The notes under the pieces: model-generated
What the model was told of the DNA's origin: nothing
Databases searched by the model: none
What the model saw: the letters and a program-made list of their open reading frames with translations, nothing else
Shown here: piece after piece, positions 43,237 to 51,604 of the stretch
How positions within the stretch are numbered: the first letter of the stretch is position 1
Layout: each line of letters starts with the position of its first letter
Source: JANLSE01 sp038214135
GTDB lineage: Bacteria; Chloroflexota; Chloroflexia; Chloroflexales; Roseiflexaceae
Direction: 5' to 3'
NCBI GenBank assembly: GCA_038214135.1
Contig: JBBQSD010000013.1
Coordinates: 1-64,000, forward strand
Length of the DNA stretch: 64,000 bases
Translations under genes and position numbers: made by a program

Positions 43237-43276
43237 CAATAGCTCCCCTTCTCCCTGGCAATAGGAGATGAGGGTA

Positions 43277-43717
43277 TCACTTCACCATCAGGCTACCCAC
43301 CGCACGGCGTACATTGCTGGCGGCATCCTTGGCAACGCCAAGGTAGGATGCATAGACAGAGGCTCGCCCGAGCATGAGTGGTGCAGCAATCACGAGTAGT
43401 AATACTGCTGGCACATACCATACCCAACCAATTGGTGGGAAGCCACCACGGCCCAGGAAGTATGTCACTAGTCCGCCGCCGATCAGTGTGTTGAGCAGCG
43501 CAGTATTACTGCGGCTTGGATACGGGTTGCTGATCAGATCGCGAAGATTGCCCAAAATCAGCAGCAGCCCAGCCGCTAGGGTGAAGTAGCCCTCAACGCC
43601 AGCCCGAATGAACCCGCCAACGAACCAGATCGCCAGCAGTGCCAGGATGCCAACCCCAATATAGATATACAGCGGTGGGATGCGCCTTCCACCGAGATAG
43701 CCATTTCCGTTATACAT
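43277..43717 (-). CDS. Small multi-pass membrane protein, unknown function
   Basis: 146 residues with about four hydrophobic segments (PLYIYIGVGILALLAIWFVG; EGYFTLAAGLLLILG; TALLNTLIGGGLVTYFLG; GWVWYVPAVLLLVIAAPLML) and an Asn/Gly/Tyr-rich start. No family recognised. It is the last gene of the minus-strand block after gatC, from which it is separated by about 70 bases. ATG 43717 is chosen because MYNGNGY looks like a natural start; 43738 is possible. Confidence 0.75.
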   Translation of the reverse strand: MYNGNGYLGGRRIPPLYIYIGVGILALLAIWFVGGFIRAGVEGYFTLAAGLLLILGNLRDLISNPYPSRSNTALLNTLIGGGLVTYFLGRGGFPPIGWVWYVPAVLLLVIAAPLMLGRASVYASYLGVAKDAASNVRRAVGSLMVK

Positions 43718-43786
43718 TGCGTTTCCTACCCTTTCCATTCATTCCAGTGACCATGGGACGATCAGAAGGGCACGGTAGTTGCAGTA

Positions 43787-44080
43787 CTATTCTTCTTCGA
43801 AGATAGCGCTGACTCGAAACATGCCATCGGCTTGAACAGGCGCATTGGATAACGCATCTGCGTGTGTGAGCGATGGCGTGATTGCATCCGGGCGAGTAAT
43901 ATTCACAAGATCGGTCACCTGCGCTGTGAGTGGAATATCGCTGACGTCAAGATCCTGCAGCATCTCAATATACTCCAGAATATTCGAGAGCTGGGCGCGC
44001 ATCTTCTCTAGTTCCTCAGCCGATAGCCGTAGCCGGGCGAGATGGGCAACATGTTCGGTTTCTGCAAGCGTGAGCGCCAT
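43787..44080 (-). CDS. gatC: Asp/Glu-tRNA amidotransferase subunit C
   Basis: 97 residues: EHVAHLARLRLSAEELEKMR, LSNILEYIEMLQDLDVSDIP and RPDAITPSLTHADALSNAPV are the whole GatC pattern. GatC clamps GatA to GatB in the enzyme that amidates Glu-tRNA(Gln) or Asp-tRNA(Asn). gatA and gatB are not in the window. It lies downstream of cdaR with paired hairpins in between, so it may be expressed separately. Confidence 0.95.
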   Translation of the reverse strand: MALTLAETEHVAHLARLRLSAEELEKMRAQLSNILEYIEMLQDLDVSDIPLTAQVTDLVNITRPDAITPSLTHADALSNAPVQADGMFRVSAIFEEE

Positions 44081-44105
44081 TGGTTACTCCTTGGTCATCG
44101 TTTTT

Positions 44106-44210
44106 TTGGAGTGCGGCAGCCATGCTGCCGCGCGCAAGTATGGCTTGCGCAATCCACATTGGTCGAGTGCGGCAGCCATGCTGCCGCCGCGCAAGCATGG
44201 CTTGCACATT
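44106..44210. repeat. Two copies of a double-hairpin repeat
   Basis: GCGGCAG/CTGCCGC (44113-44131) plus GCGCAAG/CTTGCGC (44132-44150), then the pair again at 44166-44208. The same pair in the other order lies at 14131-14170. It sits between cdaR and gatC. Confidence 0.8.
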
Positions 44211-44237
44211 CCCATATCGGCACGAGCTGGTTATAAA

Positions 44238-45644
44238 CTATGGCGGCACCGATGTTGTCGTAGCGGTTGTAACTGTTGTCTGTACAAGTGTCGTTGGTAC
44301 AACAGTTAGAATAACAGTCGTGGTTGGGATGATTGTCGCCACTGGCTCTGGCGTAAGCCCGTCTGCCGGAGCAGTTGGTGTTGGCTCAGGAGTTGCCGTT
44401 GGTATCGCCCGCAGCGTGATTGTCACACTTGGGGGTGGGCCAACAAGCGTGACACCTGGTGGCAGTGCTATTTGCGGCACAATCGGGTAACTGCCTGGCC
44501 CAAGCCCCCGCGCACTGACCGTCGCCGAGAGTGTTGTGGTATCGAGGCGTGCGAGCGCGGCTGGGCGGCCCTGAAGGGTAAATGGCACAATCGTTGGGTT
44601 CAGGGTTAATTGCAGCCCACCCTCAACATTCACCGCCTGAACCGGCAGTGGTAGGGTTATCTGGAATGGCCGATCCACAGCAGCAACCTGCACCGTCACA
44701 ACGGCGTTTGTTGGCTCACCAAAGCGCAATCTGGCCCGTTCGGGCTCCTGAAGCACAACGGTTCGTGTGAATGTGCCTGTTGCACCGCTAAGGCTGACGG
44801 CTACGGTACTGATGCTTTGGACATTATCGAGCGGCCCTGAACTGCCCGTCAGCGTGACAAGCTGTGGTTCGACTTGCACGCCAACAACACTATAGCCACT
44901 GGCTGGTTCGCCACTCAGCAGTGGAACAACCGGAACCCGTTTTACCCCAACACTCGATATAATCGGCACCTGCACATTCACCTGGGTTGGGTCGATTGTG
45001 ACACCATCCACAACACGGCCATCCTCAGAGATCGCTTCGAGCACACGCGGCGAATTGTAGGTAGATGTCAATCGATCAATATCAACAGTGGCGCGCACGC
45101 CAACGACACGAGTAATTCGGTTTTCAGGGCCACGCACCGCAGCACCATCGATCAACTGGCCGCGCGCTGTCACGCTTGGGTTGAGCGCCTCAAAGCTAAA
45201 CGGCACACTCCCGGATACGGTGACTGTCAGCGCAACGGTACGGGTGATCTCGCGTTCAACCCGGATTGGCAGGCGGAATGGATCAGATGTGAGCTGCAGT
45301 CGCACGCGATCAGGGCGAACCGGTTCGACTTTCACATCAAGCACATACTGGCCTGGTTCAAGCTTGCTCAGATCCTGATAGGCCCGAATATCGCGCTCAC
45401 TCACATTCTTAAGCTCATCGGCGGATGCCTCAACCAGCACATTCACCGATGGGCGTGCGGTGCGTGGCAGGCCATTACTATCGACAACCATCAATCCGGG
45501 TGCAAGATCGGCCGCCTCGACCGGCACGTTATCAAAACGAATACGTCGGTCGGGGTTTTGCGTGTAGGAGACGAACACCCACAGTGCAAAGGAGAGCAGC
45601 ATGGCCAGCATCAGCCGCAGGCCAACGGCGCGCATCCATGTCAC
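44238..45644 (-). CDS. cdaR: YbbR-domain protein (CdaR), regulator of diadenylate cyclase
   Basis: 468 residues. A single N-terminal membrane helix (about 8-27, LRLMLAMLLSFALWVFVSYT) is followed by about four YbbR beta-domains outside the membrane (NVPVEAADLAPGLMVV; YVLDVKVEPVRPDRV; and later repeats), then a Pro/Thr-rich tail. CdaR binds CdaA and tunes c-di-AMP synthesis. The ATG overlaps the cdaA stop by four bases. The tail (PTATPEPTPTAPADG and a Thr/Val-rich end) is unusual and may be a wall-facing spacer. Confidence 0.92.
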   Translation of the reverse strand: MTWMRAVGLRLMLAMLLSFALWVFVSYTQNPDRRIRFDNVPVEAADLAPGLMVVDSNGLPRTARPSVNVLVEASADELKNVSERDIRAYQDLSKLEPGQYVLDVKVEPVRPDRVRLQLTSDPFRLPIRVEREITRTVALTVTVSGSVPFSFEALNPSVTARGQLIDGAAVRGPENRITRVVGVRATVDIDRLTSTYNSPRVLEAISEDGRVVDGVTIDPTQVNVQVPIISSVGVKRVPVVPLLSGEPASGYSVVGVQVEPQLVTLTGSSGPLDNVQSISTVAVSLSGATGTFTRTVVLQEPERARLRFGEPTNAVVTVQVAAVDRPFQITLPLPVQAVNVEGGLQLTLNPTIVPFTLQGRPAALARLDTTTLSATVSARGLGPGSYPIVPQIALPPGVTLVGPPPSVTITLRAIPTATPEPTPTAPADGLTPEPVATIIPTTTVILTVVPTTLVQTTVTTATTTSVPP

Positions 45645-46480
45645 CTCGAATGGTTCTCCTCAAGGGCAATCTTCAGCAACCCGGCCAGCATATTACGCAG
45701 GCGGGCTTCATTCAGATAGCTAACCATACGGCCATCGGTGACAAGCGAGATTGCGCCGGTCTCTTCGGAGACAACCACGGCAATCGCATCGGATTGTTCG
45801 GAGATACCCTTTGCCGCACGGTGGCGCGTTCCATAGCGGCGTGGCCCACCAATATCCTCGCTCAGCGGCAGCACCACATTGGCGGCCAGAATACGATTAT
45901 TGCGAACAATGACGGCCATATCGTGTAGTGGCGAGTTCGGGTAGAAGATATTGAGCAGCAGTGGCACCGCCAGGCGTGCCTCCAGGATGACGCCCCGATC
46001 CGCATATTCCTGCAGGCCTGTCTCGCGTTCGATCACCATGAGTGCGCCAACACCCTGTTGCGATAGTTGCTGGGCCGCCCGTGAAACGCCATTGACTGTC
46101 TCGATCAGTTCGGAGCGATTGGCACGGCTAAATGGTCGCCCGAACAGATCATTAGTACGGCCAAGGCTTTCCAGGGCACGCCGCAATTCTGGCTGAAACA
46201 GCACCGGGATGGCCACCAGCAGCGCCGGTTGGATGGCATTACGCAGCAGCCAGCGCAATGTTTCGAGTGGCAGAAACGAACTGAGTACCAGCGACAATAT
46301 CAGCAGAATACTCACGCCGCGCAGCAACTGAACCGCTCTGGTTCCTCGGATAACTCCGAGCAACCAGAAGAAGATCAGCGCGACAATGATAATGTCGAGC
46401 AGCGGCAGTGGGTCGAGCAGCGGATTGAGCCGGTCGCGTAGGCGATTCAGCCATTCGAGCAGGCTTGGGATATCTGGCAT
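45641..46480 (-). CDS. cdaA: Diadenylate cyclase (CdaA type)
   Basis: 279 residues: three N-terminal membrane helices (about 20-95) then the DAC domain. NSPLHDMAVIV corresponds to the LHDGAVII motif, so the Gly of DGA is Met here. GTRHRAAKGISEQSDAIAVV contains the RHR motif. The enzyme joins two ATP into cyclic-di-AMP, a signal for osmotic and wall control. ATG 46480 removes an unlikely N-terminal extension. Partner cdaR follows, overlapping. Confidence 0.93.
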   Translation of the reverse strand: MPDIPSLLEWLNRLRDRLNPLLDPLPLLDIIIVALIFFWLLGVIRGTRAVQLLRGVSILLILSLVLSSFLPLETLRWLLRNAIQPALLVAIPVLFQPELRRALESLGRTNDLFGRPFSRANRSELIETVNGVSRAAQQLSQQGVGALMVIERETGLQEYADRGVILEARLAVPLLLNIFYPNSPLHDMAVIVRNNRILAANVVLPLSEDIGGPRRYGTRHRAAKGISEQSDAIAVVVSEETGAISLVTDGRMVSYLNEARLRNMLAGLLKIALEENHSR

Positions 46481-46589
46481 GGCACTACATGTGATGATTG
46501 ACGCATGGCGAATGATGAATGCACAATACCACAATCTTCACTCGCCCGATGCACCATCATCACGCATGGTCTATGATGTTAGCTCTGAT

Positions 46590-49500
46590 TTAGGGCTGTT
46601 TTCGCTGGGCCTGCTGTTGATCAAACATGCGCTTGGCAGCAGCCTGAAGCGCTTCCATGCGTTCTGTCTCGACACCGGGCATCTTTACCAGGCGCGTATA
46701 GATTCTCAGCGCCTGTTCATATTCTTCGCGCCGCATCAGGACATCGCCAAGCTGGATGTGCGCTTCCATATCGTGTTGATCGAGTGCGATGATCGTAAAT
46801 AGCTCTTCGATTGCGCCAGCCAGATCACGCTGTTGCAGATAGATGCGAACAAGTTGCTTCTTTTCGGCGACCGCCTGTTTGGTACGGCCACCGAGGGTAT
46901 GCATGATCGCCAACCATTGGCGCGTCTCGATATCATTTGGCATGATCTGGACGATTTTATCGTAGATCTTGAGCGCCTCATCCTGTCGGCCAAGTGTTGA
47001 ATGCACTTCGGCAACTTGCTGAAGGCTGAGCACAGCATCCTTCAACTGGCCAGCCTTGCGCTGTTGATCGGCAACCCGCACCAGCCCATCGACACCCTTA
47101 TCCAGATAGCCGCGCCGAATGTATAAGCGCGCCAGGCGGTTGCCAACCGTAATATTATTGGGTGCCAGCTTGACGCCCATCTCAAGCACCTCGATGGCCC
47201 GATCTGGATCCTGGCGGCTCTCATAGTGGGTTGCAAGTTCATCGAGCTGCGCCAGGGCTTCACTCAGTTTGCCCTGCCGAAAGTAGATATCGGAGAGTTT
47301 GGTGTAGATCGCCCGATCATATGGCAGATGTTGTTTGGCCTCTTGAAGTGCGCGCTCGGCACCCTCAATATCGCCAGTTGCCGCATATGCCTCGGCCATA
47401 CGCCGCACAACCTCACCCTTTGAGAGTGGGCTGGCAAACTGATAGCGTGATGTTTCGGCATTAACCGGCGGGCGTGGTGCGGTAAGGCTTTGCTGGAGCC
47501 GAGCGCGGGCTTCATCTGCCTGGCCCAGGGCGATATGGCTATCGGCGGCGGCCTGGTAGATTAGCGCAATCGGCAATAGTTTGTCGGGCGCTTCATCAAG
47601 CATGGCCTCGGCTTGTTCAAATTCGAGCAACGATGATTGATGCTGATCGGTGGCTTGTTGGATAATACCAAGGATGTAGTGCAAGATGGGTGCTTCGGTT
47701 GTCAGCATTGCGGCGCGATATTCTGCTTGAACATCGGCGCCGTGCTGTGGTTGTGCTTTGAGCTGATCGAGCAGACTGGCCAGTGATTGCCAGACAGCGG
47801 TTGGTTGATCGGCCATAAGTGCCAGTGCCATGTTGATTCTGGCAACATGCAGAATATTCTTGGGTTCGGCATCGAGCGCACGGCGGAATTCGGTCAGCGC
47901 CGCTTCGTAGCGATCAAGTTTGAGTAATGCCTGGCCATACTGCGCCCGCAGATTGGCATTTGACGGCAGCCATTGTAGCCCACGGCGGTATTCTTCAAGC
48001 GCCTTATTGGTTTGTCCAAGGCGGAAGTAGCTTGCCGCAACCTGGGCGAGCTGATCTGTTGCCTCTGGAATGCGATTCGCGCTACGCAACAATTCGGCCA
48101 ACCGAGCGCGGGTGTTTGTCGTATCGGGCGAGAGGTGTACAAGGCGCAAGAAGGCATCGATCGATTTCTGTGGTTCGCCACGGGCCGCATAGGTATCGAC
48201 CAACAGTTGATATTTGGTCAGCGCTTCCTCGCGTCGCTCCTCGCGTTCATAGATCTCGCCCATGCGCAGATGGATCGGCAGGTATTCGACATCAATGCGA
48301 ATAACTTCCATGCAGGCATCGATCGCTGCCAGCGTTAACCCTTGCTCTGCATATTTCTCGCTGGCCATGAGATAGCGCTCGGCCACTTCATCCAGTATGC
48401 CTGTCTCAAGCTTGGTGAATGGCACAAAGGCCAGTCGCGGGGGCGGTGCAAGCGATTCAAGTTGATCGAGCGGATCGGGTGCGGCTGGCTGCGCTGGCGC
48501 AACGGCAAAGAAACCAGTCTGTATTGGTGGCTTGACGTCTCGCCCTGGTCGTAGAAAATCCGTAATTGGCCGAATCTTGCCCCATGTCTCTGGCATGTCG
48601 GGTGTTTCGTTTGGCGCAGGCGCGGCACTCACGGTTGGATCAGCAGCAACCAGTGCGCCAGTGCCAAGTGAACGCAACTTCGCAAACATATTGCGCTCGG
48701 TCAGTTCCTTGGCTTTTGTGCGATACAGATCGGCCTGCTCGCGGCCCCAGCGTTTGCTGGCCAAAAAGTTTGAGAGCATGGAATAGAGCGATGCTGCCCT
48801 GGCAATATCGCTCAGTTGAATATAGATCTGCGCGGCGCTCTCATACATCTGGATCATATCTTCCGACTCAGCCCGACCAATTGTTTCAATTGGCAGCAGC
48901 CGGATGGTCTGTTCATATTCCTCGGCAGCCTCGGCCAACCTGCCAAGCGCCTGATACGATGTGCCGAGCATATAATGGGCCGATAGCGCATATTCTTCAT
49001 CCGAGGCAGCGCGTGGTAGCAGCTCAATCGAGCGTTGATGGTTGCCGCGTTCCTGGTAGAGCAGTCCCAGGCTATAGAACACATCGCTGCGTTCGGTGCC
49101 CATCGAAAGCGCCCGTTCATACTGCTGAATGGCACCATCGATATCGCCGCTTTTCTGCAGTTCCTCGGCCTGCGCCGCCACACGGTCGCCGGCGATCTGG
49201 TTGCCGCGTAGCCCACCGGTGGATCCGAATGTTGCTGGAAGTGGGTTGGGCGCACTCTCAGTTGGTGCATTGGAACTCAATTGTACAATATCGGCCAGTT
49301 GCTCACTGATCGAACTAATCAGCGCCTTTGCATCGGCACTATGGGGATCGAGCCGCAGCGCAGCTTCGGCATGCACAATTGCTTCCTGCGGGTTGGATTG
49401 GCGGCGACGGGCTAGTTCGAGATGTTCGCTGGCTGCATCGGCGGCACTGCCACTCTCTTCGAGCATGCGCGCCATCCGCAAACGCTGTTCATCGGCATTG

Positions 49501-49880
49501 GCATTCAGGCGCAATGCCTCACGCAGCGCCTCAACAGCACGCATCGTCAGCCTGCGGCTTTGCTGGAGATCGGCAAGCTGCACGTACATGTTAAATGCCG
49601 CAGTTGTATTACCGGTTTGCTCGTGGATGCGGGCCAGGTATTCGAATGTGAAGGGGTTATTTGGATCATTCTTACGGATCTCTTCAAACACCTGCATGGC
49701 CTGCTGATACTTGCCGGTGTTGAAGAGCGCGACCGCCGCCGACGAACGGGCATCGGGATCTTGCGGGAACTCCTGGAGCGCCCGAATCGCTTGCTTTAGG
49801 GCTTCGTCCCAGTTCTTCTGGCGAGCCGCTTCACGACTCTGCTCCATTGCCCGATCAAATAATGCACGATTGCCTGCCAT
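46590..49880 (-). CDS. Very long tetratricopeptide-repeat protein
   Basis: 1096 residues made almost wholly of TPR units (examples: KQAIRALQEFPQDPDARSSA; AIQQYERALSMGTERSDVFY; ALTEFRRALDAEPKNILHVA; ALRIYTRLVKMPG), with a break around residues 400-480 (Pro-rich, APAPNETPDMPE). No signal peptide or membrane helix. TPR superhelices are protein-binding scaffolds. It lies between the replication pair and cdaA on the same strand, about 58 bases after the DnaC-like gene, so it might link replication, wall or signalling proteins (speculative). Confidence 0.93.
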   Translation of the reverse strand: MAGNRALFDRAMEQSREAARQKNWDEALKQAIRALQEFPQDPDARSSAAVALFNTGKYQQAMQVFEEIRKNDPNNPFTFEYLARIHEQTGNTTAAFNMYVQLADLQQSRRLTMRAVEALREALRLNANADEQRLRMARMLEESGSAADAASEHLELARRRQSNPQEAIVHAEAALRLDPHSADAKALISSISEQLADIVQLSSNAPTESAPNPLPATFGSTGGLRGNQIAGDRVAAQAEELQKSGDIDGAIQQYERALSMGTERSDVFYSLGLLYQERGNHQRSIELLPRAASDEEYALSAHYMLGTSYQALGRLAEAAEEYEQTIRLLPIETIGRAESEDMIQMYESAAQIYIQLSDIARAASLYSMLSNFLASKRWGREQADLYRTKAKELTERNMFAKLRSLGTGALVAADPTVSAAPAPNETPDMPETWGKIRPITDFLRPGRDVKPPIQTGFFAVAPAQPAAPDPLDQLESLAPPPRLAFVPFTKLETGILDEVAERYLMASEKYAEQGLTLAAIDACMEVIRIDVEYLPIHLRMGEIYEREERREEALTKYQLLVDTYAARGEPQKSIDAFLRLVHLSPDTTNTRARLAELLRSANRIPEATDQLAQVAASYFRLGQTNKALEEYRRGLQWLPSNANLRAQYGQALLKLDRYEAALTEFRRALDAEPKNILHVARINMALALMADQPTAVWQSLASLLDQLKAQPQHGADVQAEYRAAMLTTEAPILHYILGIIQQATDQHQSSLLEFEQAEAMLDEAPDKLLPIALIYQAAADSHIALGQADEARARLQQSLTAPRPPVNAETSRYQFASPLSKGEVVRRMAEAYAATGDIEGAERALQEAKQHLPYDRAIYTKLSDIYFRQGKLSEALAQLDELATHYESRQDPDRAIEVLEMGVKLAPNNITVGNRLARLYIRRGYLDKGVDGLVRVADQQRKAGQLKDAVLSLQQVAEVHSTLGRQDEALKIYDKIVQIMPNDIETRQWLAIMHTLGGRTKQAVAEKKQLVRIYLQQRDLAGAIEELFTIIALDQHDMEAHIQLGDVLMRREEYEQALRIYTRLVKMPGVETERMEALQAAAKRMFDQQQAQRKQP

Positions 49881-49938
49881 GCAGTAACCTCCAGCGTCCT
49901 GGCGAGGTGGCCTGAGATTCTATGATAACATAATCGGC

Positions 49939-50703
49939 CTAGCCAGGGAAGCGCCGCCGTGGCCCAGAACTGGCCGTAAAGCGCTGCTGAACCGTCAATC
50001 GGCGGTAATCGGCCCCATCGATCATAATATGCTCCTCGCATAGCGTTCGATCACTCATACGCGAGAAGATCCGCGGATCGATATCCTCTGGTTTACGATT
50101 GCTTGTAATCACGGTTGCGAGTGCGAAATTATAGCGATGGTTGATGATCTGAAACAGCTTCTCGCGCGCCCAGGGCGTGGTATTCTCCGTCCCAAGATCA
50201 TCAAGCACGAGTAATGGCACATCACGGATCGTCTCAAAGCGCTCATCATACTGAACTTCGCTTGAGGGGCCAAATGTTGATCGCAGATGATCGAGCAGAT
50301 CGGGCACGATGGCAAACAGCACACGGAAGTGGCGGCGGACGGCCTCATTGGCAATCGCAGCGGCGAGGTGAGTCTTGCCAACACCATAGTTGCCGAACAG
50401 GATGAGCCAGCCCTGTGGGCGGCGGGCATATTCGACAGAACGGATATAGGCGCGCCGAACACCCTGGACATCCGGGTTAAAACTATCGAAGGTTTTATCG
50501 CGGAATGGCTCCAGATTACTCATCTGCAGCAGATCATCGGCTGCGCGGCGCTCCAGATCAGCCTGCTTACAACTGCATGGAAACAGCACGCCAAAATGCG
50601 GGTGGCCAAGCGGCACTGCTTCTTTATAGTAGCCAACCCCACCACATTGCGGGCAGATATCAGAGGTCGCTGGTATCGCTTCCGCGTCGGAAGAGATCGC
50701 CAT
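49939..50703 (-). CDS. DnaC/DnaI-like AAA+ ATPase (helicase loader type)
   Basis: About 254 residues. An N-terminal Cys cluster (CPQCGGVGYYKE... FPCSCKQADLE) probably binds zinc. Then Walker A GNYGVGKTHLAAAI, Walker B LLVLDDLGTE and sensor ITSNRKPEDI. This layout (zinc N-terminus plus AAA+) matches DnaI, which loads the replicative helicase. IstB of transposons is a relative but no transposase is near. ATG 50703 is chosen; a longer frame to 50772 overlaps the upstream gene more deeply. Confidence 0.85.
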   Translation of the reverse strand: MAISSDAEAIPATSDICPQCGGVGYYKEAVPLGHPHFGVLFPCSCKQADLERRAADDLLQMSNLEPFRDKTFDSFNPDVQGVRRAYIRSVEYARRPQGWLILFGNYGVGKTHLAAAIANEAVRRHFRVLFAIVPDLLDHLRSTFGPSSEVQYDERFETIRDVPLLVLDDLGTENTTPWAREKLFQIINHRYNFALATVITSNRKPEDIDPRIFSRMSDRTLCEEHIMIDGADYRRLTVQQRFTASSGPRRRFPG

Positions 50704-51376
50704 AGGTTCCGTTGGTATACTTTTCAATATCGATAGGTCGCTCGGCCCGATCCGTCGCATCCTGTCGTCCATATGCGGCCCACCTCTCTAACACCTTCTT
50801 GATATAGCGCCATGATCTGGCATTTGCCCGCACGGCTTCGCGGATCGCATCCACGATCCAGTGCGGTGGGTAGCGTTCCTCGGCCTCACGCAGTTCCTCA
50901 AGCAACATCGGCGTAATCAGGCCAATATTCTGTTCATATAATGTTAGCACGGCTGGCCGTTCATCGGCTGGTGGTTCGTTTGGACTGAGCGCCGCGCCAG
51001 CTAGCCCGGCCAATTCTGCCCAACCACGGTTCGCCGCTGTATTGACCAGATACCAATTGATTGCGCGGCCATCATCTGGCAGAATGACATGCAGGAGCGT
51101 TGTGCGTTGCACTGCCGCCTCAAGGCCCTCGGCCAATAATTCCTCGAATGGGCGTAATTTCGATACAGCCCGCAGACTGCGGCGCAGCACCCGATCACTG
51201 GTTAGTTCATCCCAATTGAGCCGCCGTGGTGCAGGCCCGCGCAGGCGGCTGAGGCGATAGAAGATATGCAGCGTCACCTTTAGTTCGCTGGCCAGCGTAA
51301 TCTGCGGCAGCACATCGGTGAACAATTCGGGTGGCAACCCAATCAGTTTTTCGGTCGAGAAGCCGGTAAACGGCAT
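50660..51376 (-). CDS. DnaD-like replication protein
   Basis: 238 residues. The C-terminal part (LYEQNIGLITPMLLEELREA then WIVDAIREAVRANARSWRYI-KKVLERW) is the DnaD/DnaB2 domain with its YxxxIxxW-like end (SWRYIKKVLERW). The N-terminal half resembles a winged helix. In Firmicutes DnaD helps load the helicase at oriC and stalled forks. It overlaps the DnaC-like gene by 44 bases, so the two are coupled, which supports a shared loader function. Confidence 0.85.
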   Translation of the reverse strand: MPFTGFSTEKLIGLPPELFTDVLPQITLASELKVTLHIFYRLSRLRGPAPRRLNWDELTSDRVLRRSLRAVSKLRPFEELLAEGLEAAVQRTTLLHVILPDDGRAINWYLVNTAANRGWAELAGLAGAALSPNEPPADERPAVLTLYEQNIGLITPMLLEELREAEERYPPHWIVDAIREAVRANARSWRYIKKVLERWAAYGRQDATDRAERPIDIEKYTNGTYGDLFRRGSDTSDL

Positions 51377-51604
51377 GGGATGCCTCGTATATAGAACCGA
51401 GTATCCAGGATTCAGGATTCAGAATGCTTCACTAAGAACAGGAACCACTAAACTGCAGAACTGCGGAACCAAGAACTGCCCTCACCCCCGGCCCCTCTCC
51501 GGTTCTGGGAGAGGGGAGTTACGTATCTCGCTCCCGTTCTGGGAGAGGGTTGGGGTGAGGGAAAGAATACCGGAAAACTTCGTTGACAGAGTGCTAATGA
51601 ATTT
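51377..51604. repeat. Gap with heptamers and two G-rich hairpins
   Basis: CAGGATT units lie at 51408-51425. Two CCCTCTCC/GGAGAGGG dyads with GGGGTGAGGG tails lie at about 51480-51515 and 51525-51562. No gene is seen; this is upstream of the DnaD-like gene and downstream of the ligase-like gene. Confidence 0.75.

Noticed and set aside
49939..50703. IstB helper of an IS21 element
   Set aside because: There is no IstA gene or terminal repeats. The zinc-type N-terminus and the coupled DnaD-like gene favour a helicase loader.
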